Below are positions 7,484 through 13,471 of a stretch of DNA of 20,773 nucleotides, one piece after another. How positions within the stretch are numbered: the first letter of the stretch is position 1; each line of letters starts with the position of its first letter. The notes under the pieces are model-generated. The model was not told the DNA's origin. It did no database searches and was given only the letters and a program-made list of their open reading frames with translations. Source of the DNA: a virus; IMG/VR virus record IMGVR_UViG_3300035698_019614, positions 1 to 20,773 of that record. One strand, 5' to 3'. The translations under genes and the position numbers were made by a program.

Positions 7484-7678
7484 TTATTTTTTTCCTTTCT
7501 TTCTTTTCATCCTTTGAAGATCAAAAAGATATAATATGAATTGAAAGGGTAGTGGTATAGGGCCTAATAATATACACACAAACACATCCCACCATTCCAT
7601 AAGCATGTCTTCATCGTATTTTTTATAAGAAGTATATAACCCGCAACAAATCCAAATTATAATAATACACCATATCAT
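7484..7678 (-). CDS. Small membrane protein (64 aa)
   Basis: There are two hydrophobic segments, residues 1-15 (MIWCIIIIWICCGLY) and about 30-51 (WWDVFVCILLGPIPLPFQFILY), separated by a charged loop and followed by a strongly basic tail (RMKRKKGKK). This predicts a two-pass inner-membrane protein with its tail in the cytoplasm. The ATG overlaps the TGA of the Rad50 C-lobe gene (ATGA). Its role is unknown; it could be a small membrane effector such as an exclusion or holin-like protein, but no specific motif supports that. Confidence 0.7.
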   Translation of the reverse strand: MIWCIIIIWICCGLYTSYKKYDEDMLMEWWDVFVCILLGPIPLPFQFILYLFDLQRMKRKKGKK

Positions 7679-8256
7679 ATTTCAATCACCTTTCCGGTTT
7701 GAAAAGCTGACTCATGTGTTACGATTATAAATTGTACCTTGAAATCTTCCGCCAATTCCTCCAACAAGATACGCACATTCTCTCTGTTCTTCATATCTAA
7801 ATTTCTAAAGGGTTCATCCATTATGATAACTCTTTTTAGGGACGGTTTGGCTAACACGATACAAGAGAGTCTCAAAGCTAAAGCAGCAACGTCGATAACA
7901 CCTCCACTGTCCGCATTTAATACATCTTCTATTTCATGTCCGTCTTTTAATAGTATCAAATTGGCTTCTGTCCGTCCCCGTTTCTTTTCAAAGTTTATCT
8001 TAAAACCATATTCATCCCCAAATACCGCTTCCAAGCATTTACTTACCACGCCTTCAATCCGTTCATGGGCACGCTGTTGTACGAGTTGGGCTATTTGCTG
8101 TGATATTTCTTGTGCTTCTTCTAAATATATTAGTTCTTTAGAAGCGTGGGCAAGGTTTTTTTGTTCCTGTATTCTAGTAGCTTCAACGTGGGCACATTTA
8201 GATAAAAAAGTATCCACTTGTTTTCGACGTTCTATAATTCGTATTACTCTTTTCAT
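7675..8256 (-). CDS. SbcC/Rad50-like C-terminal ATPase lobe (193 aa)
   Basis: Residues 1-70 are a coiled coil. DSGGVIDVAALALRL (116-130) is the ABC/Rad50 signature helix, RVIIMDEPF (142-150) the Walker B with catalytic E148, RNLD (151-154) the D-loop and IIVTHE (177-182) the switch His. No Walker A is present, so it cannot form an ATP site alone. It is the complement of the N-lobe gene at 9695-10717: in one-chain SbcC/Rad50 these halves are joined through a long coiled coil. The pair would power the SbcD nuclease at DNA ends, as gp46/gp47 do in T4 recombination-dependent replication. Its ATG shares a base with the previous TAA. Confidence 0.9.
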   Translation of the reverse strand: MKRVIRIIERRKQVDTFLSKCAHVEATRIQEQKNLAHASKELIYLEEAQEISQQIAQLVQQRAHERIEGVVSKCLEAVFGDEYGFKINFEKKRGRTEANLILLKDGHEIEDVLNADSGGVIDVAALALRLSCIVLAKPSLKRVIIMDEPFRNLDMKNRENVRILLEELAEDFKVQFIIVTHESAFQTGKVIEI

Positions 8257-8528
8257 TATTCATCGTCCTCATCGTCCTCATCGTCCTCATCGTCATCATC
8301 CCATTTCTCTTCAAATTCATCCAATGCTTTTTTAAGATTGTTTTGGAGCTTGGTCCCTTGTGCTTTCAATCCCTCTAATTTTTTTATGGCTTCTTGTAAA
8401 GAATCGCAATCAAATTCTTTTTTAAGTCTTTCTATAATTTGTTCCAAAGCTCCAGAAGCCTTGTCAGCGTTTTGTTGGGCTGTTTCAACCTCTTTTTTTA
8501 TTCGGTTATATCTTTTCATATCATCCAT
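8256..8528 (-). CDS. Coiled-coil protein with acidic tail (90 aa)
   Basis: The start is taken as the ATG at 8528 because AAAGGAG lies 7-8 bases upstream; the frame is open further to 8579, but that ATG has no good ribosome site. Residues 1-75 are a continuous heptad-rich helix (MDDMKRYNRIKKEVE ... LKKALDEFEEKW) and the end is a run of Asp/Glu encoded by 9-base repeats. Placed between SbcD and the Rad50 C-lobe, it may be an accessory or a detached piece of the Rad50 coiled coil. That is inference from position and structure. The acidic tail resembles that of the SSB. Confidence 0.7.
   Translation of the reverse strand: MDDMKRYNRIKKEVETAQQNADKASGALEQIIERLKKEFDCDSLQEAIKKLEGLKAQGTKLQNNLKKALDEFEEKWDDDDEDDEDDEDDE
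8261..8296. repeat. 9-bp tandem repeat (catcgtcct) coding for an Asp/Glu tail
   Basis: Three exact copies of a 9-base unit and one variant lie end to end and encode DEDDEDDED-type residues on the minus strand. The same short unit recurs in the SSB tail near 16255-16690. Confidence 0.85.
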
Positions 8529-8784
8529 TATAAACTCCTTTATGTTTTCTACCATATTCAATCCATCTTCTTCTTTCATCTATTAAGTCTTTGTTTGCTT
8601 TCCTCCAAATTCGTTTCACGCTTTGTTTAGACAAGCCTACATTTTTTGCTATTTCAGAAAGAGGTATATTATCATGAAGTATTTAATTTACGATATAATA
8701 TTCTCTATTCTCATAAAAAAATACATCGGAATATCTTCCATCATTAAGAAAAGGGAGATTTTTTCTTTTCATATCATTTGCCAT
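8521..8784 (-). pseudogene. HTH-containing small protein interrupted by an in-frame TAA
   Basis: From the ATG at 8784, which shares a base with the SbcD stop, the frame runs 33 codons (MANDMKRKNLPFLNDG ... EYYIVN), meets TAA at 8683-8685, then continues 53 open codons to TGA at 8521-8523. That final stop overlaps the next gene's ATG at 8528. The second part holds a clear helix-turn-helix (IPLSEIAKNVGLSKQSVKRIW), as in phage regulators or sigma-region-4-like domains, and has no usable start of its own. Both outer junctions are of operon type, so the intact gene would be 87 aa. A CAA to TAA change explains it; readthrough or a sequencing error are alternatives. Confidence 0.6.
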
Positions 8785-9767
8785 TATAATCCCATAGCCT
8801 TTCTTATTACGTTACAAATTTCCATATTGATATTGTTCTTTGTTAGGTATTGTTCCATTGCCGCTGAAAAGTCTAAATCCGTATCACCGAGTTTTTCAAG
8901 TTCTTGAATAAAAGCTTTCATATTCAAGACATCGTTTTTAGCGGTCAAATTCTGAAGGTCCAGATGTTTGTCTCTTGTACAGTTCATGTAGTAGGGGACC
9001 ATCCTACCAGTGTTATAAAATAAACCTACTTGTGGTTTATATTTTATTTCGTCTGACTTTCTTCTCATCAAAGAGCCACAATTAAAAACGGGTGTGGTTC
9101 CATAGTGCATTAAAAACCCTTTATGGTTATCACCGAACACTAACGCATCATACCCTTTGTACCGTTGTTTTATTAAGTCCTTTCCGTAAAAACCGGCTTT
9201 ATCTTCTTCTATAGCATTCGGGTAACTACAGCCTTCAGTCCAAATGTACTTATGGTTAACAGCGATAGCAATTTCATCTTTTCCTTTATTTTCTAAAGTA
9301 ATTATATCGTATCCAAAAGGAAAACCAAAGGCTGTCATATTAGCAGTGAGAACTCTGTCCTCTGATGGGTACAGATTATTTATTTTCTCTGCTTGAACCA
9401 AAGTCCAATATGCGCTTTTTTCTATGTCGTCATAATTATGTAAAGGTAAATCATGTTGTCCAGGAATCGCATAAAAGTTATCCGGTAGGTTTGTTATAGC
9501 AAAATTAATTAATTCAGGACTACTGTTCCAGCGGTCAAAAATATCACCAGCACAAAGAATAGGACACAAATTGTGTTTTGTTTGTAGGATAGTCAATTCA
9601 TCTAAAGGCCGTTTCATAGCCGCAAACCAATCCGGTTCCGCTGATCGCCCAATTGGCGGATTCAAAGACAGATGAAAATCAGAACAGAAAATTGCTATGA
9701 CTTCTTCTTTTTTACCCCGCACAGCGGGCATCTTTCGCTTGTCGCTTCCTTTAATCTTTTTTGACAT
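8784..9767 (-). CDS. SbcD/Mre11-like nuclease subunit (327 aa)
   Basis: This is a calcineurin-like phosphoesterase with the ordered metal motifs SDFHLS (29-34), GDIFDRW (74-80), PGQHDLP (102-108, where the usual Asn of GNHD is Gln), AVNHKYI near residue 178 and FGDNHKG near 218. It would cut DNA ends with the SbcC-like ATPase (T4 gp47 role). The ATG at 9767 has AAAGGA about 10 bases upstream; a second ATG at 9731 is in frame. It overlaps the end of the N-lobe gene by 73 bases. Homologues are usually 330-400 aa, so it is near full length. Confidence 0.92.
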   Translation of the reverse strand: MSKKIKGSDKRKMPAVRGKKEEVIAIFCSDFHLSLNPPIGRSAEPDWFAAMKRPLDELTILQTKHNLCPILCAGDIFDRWNSSPELINFAITNLPDNFYAIPGQHDLPLHNYDDIEKSAYWTLVQAEKINNLYPSEDRVLTANMTAFGFPFGYDIITLENKGKDEIAIAVNHKYIWTEGCSYPNAIEEDKAGFYGKDLIKQRYKGYDALVFGDNHKGFLMHYGTTPVFNCGSLMRRKSDEIKYKPQVGLFYNTGRMVPYYMNCTRDKHLDLQNLTAKNDVLNMKAFIQELEKLGDTDLDFSAAMEQYLTKNNINMEICNVIRKAMGL

Positions 9768-10717
9768 GGTTCTAATTCCTTTATTGCTTTTTGTGTTCTG
9801 TCTTTTATTGTTTTTGTTTCGTTTATTATACTATCCAATTTAACAAACATCGCTTCAGCATCAGAGTATTGTTGAAGAATATTCTTGATGGGGTTAAAAG
9901 ACGGAGGCCTGTCTTGTATAATTCTTTGTTGTTTTATGCCTCTTTTATTCAAATTCGTTAATGCCTCTATGGTTCCTGCTATTTTCTTATATCTTTTTCC
10001 ATAGGATATAACGTCTTTGCTATCAGACACCATCTCTTTTGCGCTTTTTTGCTCAGCCTCATATCTTCGTACTTGTTTCAAAAGATCATCACGTACGCAA
10101 GCTTTTCGTATGGTTTCTATACTCTGTTTTTCAAGGGTCTCAATCTCTTTCAAATCTGTGTCCATTTTTTTAACGTATGATAAAGATTTTTCAGCTTCCA
10201 CAGCATCTTTTATTCTTTTATTAATCAAACCAATTTCTATTTTTTTTCTTCGTAATTCAGAACCGATAGCACCAAGCGTTTTATCTATGATGTCTAAATT
10301 AACGATTGAATTCAATTGGCGGGATACTTCACCAGCTGTTTCGCAAAACCAAAAGGGGGCATCGTGCTGGCCTTGGAAGTTTATATTGGAAAGGTTTAAT
10401 GCCTTTTGTATTTCATCCGGTACATCGTTTCCAAATGCCTTAAACTCTTTCTTGCCCAATTTGTAGATGTTTTTACTTTTGCCTCTGATACGTGTTACCT
10501 TGTTTTCATCGGATGTAAGACGAACAGCTGCTTTATCCGCATCCCAATTAATTACAGAAGCTCCAGCAGGTTTATTTTTAACCACCCAACGCAAAGCCCG
10601 AATGATCGTACTTTTACCGGCGAAATTTTTACCGACAATAGAGTTGACATGAGGTCCAAATTCTATATCTAATTTTTTATGGGCACGGAAATTTCTTATT
10701 TGTATTCTACTTAACAT
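9695..10717 (-). CDS. SbcC/Rad50-like N-terminal ATPase lobe with zinc hook (340 aa)
   Basis: The protein starts like a Rad50 N-lobe (MLSRIQIRNFRAHKKLDIEFG). It has a Walker A GKNFAGKST (29-37), a Q-loop region NINFQGQHD (111-119), then a coiled coil from about 140 to 325, and stops just after CPLCG (330-334), the CxxC of a zinc hook. No signature motif or Walker B is present; these are in the separate gene 7675-8256. Two hooks could dimerise through zinc, so the assembled complex would be N-lobe, C-lobe and SbcD. The start overlaps the end of the preceding mini zinc gene by 11 bases. Confidence 0.9.
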   Translation of the reverse strand: MLSRIQIRNFRAHKKLDIEFGPHVNSIVGKNFAGKSTIIRALRWVVKNKPAGASVINWDADKAAVRLTSDENKVTRIRGKSKNIYKLGKKEFKAFGNDVPDEIQKALNLSNINFQGQHDAPFWFCETAGEVSRQLNSIVNLDIIDKTLGAIGSELRRKKIEIGLINKRIKDAVEAEKSLSYVKKMDTDLKEIETLEKQSIETIRKACVRDDLLKQVRRYEAEQKSAKEMVSDSKDVISYGKRYKKIAGTIEALTNLNKRGIKQQRIIQDRPPSFNPIKNILQQYSDAEAMFVKLDSIINETKTIKDRTQKAIKELEPCQKRLKEATSERCPLCGVKKKKS

Positions 10718-10943
10718 ATTTATAACCTATGGATAATAATAACCTGGAAAGATCACTATCACTTCCTGTAGCGTATTCGCATACTGTTTTATTGGGTACT
10801 GTTTCCCATTCCCCTTTACGTGGGTCTATTGTTTGGACTGTATTACATCGTGTACAAATTCTGTAAAGACCCAATCCGGATATTTTCCAATCACATCCTA
10901 ACATCCTATATACTATTTTATTTACCTTCGTTTCTGTTATCAT
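10707..10943 (-). CDS. Mini zinc protein, paralogue 5 of a tandem array (78 aa; first Cys lost)
   Basis: The family pattern is IVxRMLGCDW, about 14 residues, then YRICTRCN. In this copy the first Cys of the CRxLGC motif is Tyr (IVYRMLGC), leaving three of four presumed zinc ligands, and the usual RCG is RCN. The tail (EYATGSDSDLSRLLL) differs from its neighbours. The ATG at 10943 is preferred over the upstream TTG at 10949. It overlaps the preceding paralogue by 26 bases and the Rad50 N-lobe gene by 11. It resembles DUF1660-type phage proteins (CxxxGHxW ... CxRCG); function unknown. Confidence 0.75.
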   Translation of the reverse strand: MITETKVNKIVYRMLGCDWKISGLGLYRICTRCNTVQTIDPRKGEWETVPNKTVCEYATGSDSDLSRLLLSIGYKYVK

Positions 10944-11136
10944 TTTCAATCATTATCATTTTCGTTATTTCATTTTTTCTTTTCGATGTTACACCACTCC
11001 ATTGGTATTTATTTGTAAGAAGTCTTGATTGAACACCACCACATCGGGTACAAAGCCTATAAAAAAACTGATTAGAATTTATCCAATCGCATCCTAACAA
11101 TCGGCATACTATTTTATTTTTTAAGGACTCTGTCAT
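10918..11136 (-). CDS. Mini zinc protein, paralogue 4 (72 aa)
   Basis: The protein has NKIVCRLLGCDW near residues 7-18 and FYRLCTRCGGVQ about 13 residues later, giving a complete C-x4-C ... C-x2-C set. The tail (QWSGVTSKRKNEITKMI) is close to that of paralogue 3 (QWGNLSDKRKEVIREMI), so these two are the most similar pair. The first ATG is at 11136; the frame reaches a TTG at 11145. It overlaps paralogue 3 by 23 bases, so translation is coupled. No function can be assigned beyond probable zinc binding. Confidence 0.78.
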   Translation of the reverse strand: MTESLKNKIVCRLLGCDWINSNQFFYRLCTRCGGVQSRLLTNKYQWSGVTSKRKNEITKMIMIENDNRNEGK

Positions 11137-11335
11137 CTTTTTCAACTCGTATCATTTCTCTTATTACTTCTTTTCTTTTATCCGACAAGTTGCCCCATTG
11201 CATTCTATCTATATTGACCGTTGTTTCTATCTTTCCACATCGTAAACAAATTCTGTAAAAGGTTGAATATGACCTTCTCCAAACACATCCTAACATCCTA
11301 CATATTATTCTTTGTCTTTTCTTTTTTGTTAGCAT
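11114..11335 (-). CDS. Mini zinc protein, paralogue 3 (73 aa)
   Basis: After a basic start (MLTKKKRQR) come IICRMLGCVW and FYRICLRCGKIET, a complete four-Cys set with the family's fixed Trp after the second Cys. The tail is charged and helical. The ATG at 11335 lies inside the end of paralogue 2 (7-base overlap). Length and layout match the other members of the array, which supports a series of duplications followed by divergence. Confidence 0.78.
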   Translation of the reverse strand: MLTKKKRQRIICRMLGCVWRRSYSTFYRICLRCGKIETTVNIDRMQWGNLSDKRKEVIREMIRVEKDDRVLKK

Positions 11336-11595
11336 CTACTTATATTATCACCAATTCGTTCCGGTTTTGTTAATCCTTTTTTATTTTTATTTTTATTTTT
11401 ATTTTTTTCGAGAGAGCCTGTCAACTTGTCATCACCTTTTTTCGTTTGCGGATTAAGAACAGCACGTTCATTTTCATTTCCTATGCTGAATAACCCACAA
11501 CGGACACAATATCCCACATCAATCGTTTTCATCATACCATTCCAATCGTGCATTAATAATCGACATAGTATTTTATTTTTATCTTTTTCCGTCAT
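11329..11595 (-). CDS. Mini zinc protein, paralogue 2 (88 aa; His in place of second Cys, Lys/Asn repeat)
   Basis: NKILCRLLMHDW replaces the second Cys with His, giving the C-x4-H form seen in DUF1660-like proteins, and VGYCVRCGLFS closes the site. It is longer than its sisters because of a KNKNKNKNKK stretch near residues 66-75, encoded by a hexanucleotide repeat at 11381-11408. Two ATG codons in tandem (11598 and 11595) could start it. It overlaps paralogue 1 by about 17-20 bases. Confidence 0.75.
   Translation of the reverse strand: MTEKDKNKILCRLLMHDWNGMMKTIDVGYCVRCGLFSIGNENERAVLNPQTKKGDDKLTGSLEKNKNKNKNKKGLTKPERIGDNISRC
11381..11408. repeat. Hexanucleotide repeat (TTTTTA) coding for Lys-Asn repeats
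   Basis: About four copies of a 6-base unit lie inside paralogue 2 and encode the KNKNKNKN run on the minus strand. Copy-number changes would stay in frame and alter only the linker length. Confidence 0.8.
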
Positions 11596-11767
11596 CATTT
11601 TTTATCTGATACGTTGTTTCAAGTAGGCCAGATTTAGGCATTTCATTATGAATTATTGTTTTCATATCCCCGCATCGAGAACAACGTCTATGATAGGATA
11701 TACCACATAACGTCCATTCACATCCTAACAATCGACATACTATTCTATTTTTTTCGTTATTGGTCAT
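11579..11767 (-). CDS. Mini zinc protein, paralogue 1 (62 aa)
   Basis: This is the first of the array in transcription order. The ATG at 11767 shares its base with the stop of the 3D-domain gene (TAATG); an upstream in-frame start at 11809 lies inside that gene and is not needed. NRIVCRLLGCEW and HRRCSRCGDMKT give the full four-Cys set, with an additional Cys (TLCGIS) between. The short tail lacks the helix of paralogues 3 and 4. Zinc binding is inferred from ligand spacing; the partner, nucleic acid or protein, is unknown. Confidence 0.78.
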   Translation of the reverse strand: MTNNEKNRIVCRLLGCEWTLCGISYHRRCSRCGDMKTIIHNEMPKSGLLETTYQIKNDDGKR

Positions 11768-12228
11768 TATTCTATAATAATTTCTACATATAAATATTGA
11801 ACACCCCATTCTAAAGCTTCTTGGTGAGTGTCAAAATAAACGTCGATACAATTACCTTTAATAGCACCACCTCTATCCAAAACAGGCACAACTCCGTAAC
11901 CAGGAATATTTAACACGGTAAGGAAAGGTAAAGGGGAAGCACAAAACCTGTCGCCCTTCCTTATTCGGTGACCACTCGCTGTTATCCTGTCTGCGTATTC
12001 ACCACAACATTTTTCACAGGGACAGTAAGCAGTCACTTTGTATTTTTGTTTGCTTTGTTTTTCTATTAATTCTGTTTCTAAAGCTTCCACTTTTTTTAAT
12101 AAGGTAGAAGATTTTTGTCGGGCTTTTTGTATGTCTTTTTGATTAACCACCGTCCCTATGAATAAAACAAAAGCCACTCCACCTAGAAACAATAAAGTCC
12201 CCACTATTTTATCAGTGTCTTTGATCAT
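11767..12228 (-). CDS. Membrane-anchored 3D-domain protein, putative cell-wall enzyme (153 aa)
   Basis: A hydrophobic segment at about 8-27 (KIVGTLLFLGGVAFVLFIGT) acts as signal anchor, a coiled coil (33-60) follows, then a domain beginning KVTAYCPCEKCCG and ending VPVLDRGGAIKGNCIDVYFDTHQEALEWG. This is the 3D domain, named for its three Asp (D118, D129, D133 region), a double-psi barrel related to MltA-type lytic transglycosylases and common in Firmicutes cell-wall proteins and phages. It likely faces the outside of the membrane and trims peptidoglycan, or acts in lysis or superinfection control. The start at 12228 has AAAGGAG 6-7 bases upstream, one of the strongest sites in the window. Confidence 0.85.
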   Translation of the reverse strand: MIKDTDKIVGTLLFLGGVAFVLFIGTVVNQKDIQKARQKSSTLLKKVEALETELIEKQSKQKYKVTAYCPCEKCCGEYADRITASGHRIRKGDRFCASPLPFLTVLNIPGYGVVPVLDRGGAIKGNCIDVYFDTHQEALEWGVQYLYVEIIIE

Positions 12229-12419
12229 CTCAAACTCCTTTTTATTCTCATGTACATTACTTTGCCCAAAAGATACAAATTAAAAGGACCGATTATCATA
12301 GCCATTACTACCATCCACATTTTGATTTGTGGGTCCCTTCTTATTATTAAAATGTCCCACAACGTTCCAATAACCATAATAATAACACCGCATAAAAACC
12401 ACCATAATACGCATCTCAT
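12225..12419 (-). CDS. Small membrane protein (64 aa)
   Basis: There are two transmembrane segments, about 4-22 (VLWWFLCGVIIMVIGTLW) and 35-55 (MWMVVMAMIIGPFNLYLLG), with a basic loop (IRRDPQIK) between and a basic tail. It overlaps both neighbours by 4 bases (ATGA). Its layout (two segments with a Gly-Pro turn in the second and a basic tail) matches the 64-aa protein at 7484-7678, so the two may be distant relatives. Adjacency to the 3D-domain protein suggests a joint role at the envelope; no function is proven. Confidence 0.72.
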   Translation of the reverse strand: MRCVLWWFLCGVIIMVIGTLWDILIIRRDPQIKMWMVVMAMIIGPFNLYLLGKVMYMRIKRSLR

Positions 12420-12718
12420 ATTCCAAACACCTCTAACAAGGATTGTTTTTCAATCTTTTTCGTTTTTATATTATTGACGTCAATGTTTTTTTTATCATTC
12501 TTTTTTAATAAGCCCCAACGTCTGCCTAATTTTACTAATGATGACGTTCCAAAAATATACCGTCTTAATTTATCTTCTTGCTTCACCTTAATATCATACC
12601 AATTGGCGAAATCATTCGTAGGGGCTAAACGGGCCATGATTTCTGCTCGTGCTACCCTTTCGACCAGTACAATAATTCTTTTAGCTTGAGACTTTTTTAT
12701 GTTATTCGGATCAATCAT
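12416..12718 (-). CDS. Hypothetical basic helical protein (100 aa)
   Basis: This is a mostly helical, basic, soluble protein (IIVLVERVARAEIMARLAPTN, then WYDIKVKQEDKLRRYIFGTSSLVKLGRRWGLL) with a Lys/Asn-rich C-terminus. No domain was recognised. The ATG at 12718 overlaps the stop of the zinc-ribbon frame at 12711-12713, evidence that the latter frame is translated in some form. Function unknown. Confidence 0.7.
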   Translation of the reverse strand: MIDPNNIKKSQAKRIIVLVERVARAEIMARLAPTNDFANWYDIKVKQEDKLRRYIFGTSSLVKLGRRWGLLKKNDKKNIDVNNIKTKKIEKQSLLEVFGI

Positions 12719-12863
12719 TGCTTCCTATAGCTCCACAACTATCATAACGCCATTTATTATTAGACCATCTTACTTCATCTTCATCACAATTTAGACATTT
12801 AAGAACTTGAGCATTTTTTGACGATTTGCCTTTTAATAGTTTTGGCTCTTCCGTGTCATTCTT
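12711..12863 (-). CDS. Zinc-ribbon-like segment in the -1 frame of the nuclease gene; no start codon
   Basis: Fifty codons are open between TAA at 12864-12866 and TGA at 12711-12713. They read NDTEEPKLLKGK, QVLKCLNCDEDEVRW, NNKWRYDSCGAIGSND, a CxxC plus a third Cys like a degraded or unusual zinc ribbon. There is no ATG, GTG or TTG in the frame, yet its stop overlaps the next gene's ATG in the operon style of this phage. The simplest view is that it is the true C-terminus of the nuclease at 12833-13471, displaced by one base (an extra A in the AAAA run at 12862-12865 would restore a 253-aa protein). Confidence 0.5.
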   Translation of the reverse strand, partial: KNDTEEPKLLKGKSSKNAQVLKCLNCDEDEVRWSNNKWRYDSCGAIGSND

Positions 12864-13471
12864 TTAGGTACTATGGATGGGTAGAACTTATGGCCTTCTG
12901 AATGTATTTTTTTAATATGTTTCGGCTTCACCGTATCGAAAAAAGATTGTAACGTCATACCAAAAATAGTATGTGTGAGATTGCCTTTGGTTTTTATGGA
13001 AAAGGAACACACCGGATGTTTCCGATTTATGTTACACCCTATGCTTATTAATTTCTTTCTAAAAGTAAATGGCATGAATATTAAAGCTTTTCTTCTGTCT
13101 CTTTTCGTAATCAAAAGCCAAGTGAAGGCGTTGCTATTTATACTATCAAGTGCGGCTTGTCTTACAAAACTTTCAAACATTTGTTCCGCTGCCCCATCCG
13201 ATGAATCTAAAACATCAGCGAAAGTGCTTTTGGAATAACCTCTTTTCAATTCAAGGGAACACACGTCAATTAATCTTTGTCCGATTGGGTCAGTAGCTTG
13301 GATGTCGCCATACTGACCGAAAGTGCGTTGGTTTTTTTTGCTACGCACTTTCGCTCTCGCACCGCTCCCAGCCGTCCGCCAAAACACATCTTCCCTTTTT
13401 CCGTATGTCCACCAAAGACTAAATAACTTACAAGTTTCACGTTCAAAAGAACTTCCTTTTCCTTTTGTCAT
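12833..13471 (-). CDS. PD-(D/E)XK nuclease, possibly Holliday-junction-resolvase-like (212 aa as read)
   Basis: The N-terminal domain has the ordered motif FERE (E10), then RTAGSGARAK, then GDIQATDP (D56) and LELKRG (E74, K76), the E ... D ... ExK metal site of PD-(D/E)XK nucleases such as archaeal-type resolvases. A second, basic half (LLITKRDRRKALIFMPF) may bind DNA. It sits directly after the FEN nuclease (ATGA overlap), in keeping with processing of replication or recombination intermediates. Its last eight residues in the read frame (MTRKSQNY) look out of place, and the -1 frame continues with a zinc-ribbon-like tail (12711-12863). Confidence 0.75.
   Translation of the reverse strand: MTKGKGSSFERETCKLFSLWWTYGKREDVFWRTAGSGARAKVRSKKNQRTFGQYGDIQATDPIGQRLIDVCSLELKRGYSKSTFADVLDSSDGAAEQMFESFVRQAALDSINSNAFTWLLITKRDRRKALIFMPFTFRKKLISIGCNINRKHPVCSFSIKTKGNLTHTIFGMTLQSFFDTVKPKHIKKIHSEGHKFYPSIVPKRMTRKSQNY

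Noticed and set aside
8529-8579. Longer start (8579) for the coiled-coil gene
   Set aside because: The AAAGGAG site correctly spaced from the ATG at 8528, and the overlap with the HTH-gene end, favour the shorter form.
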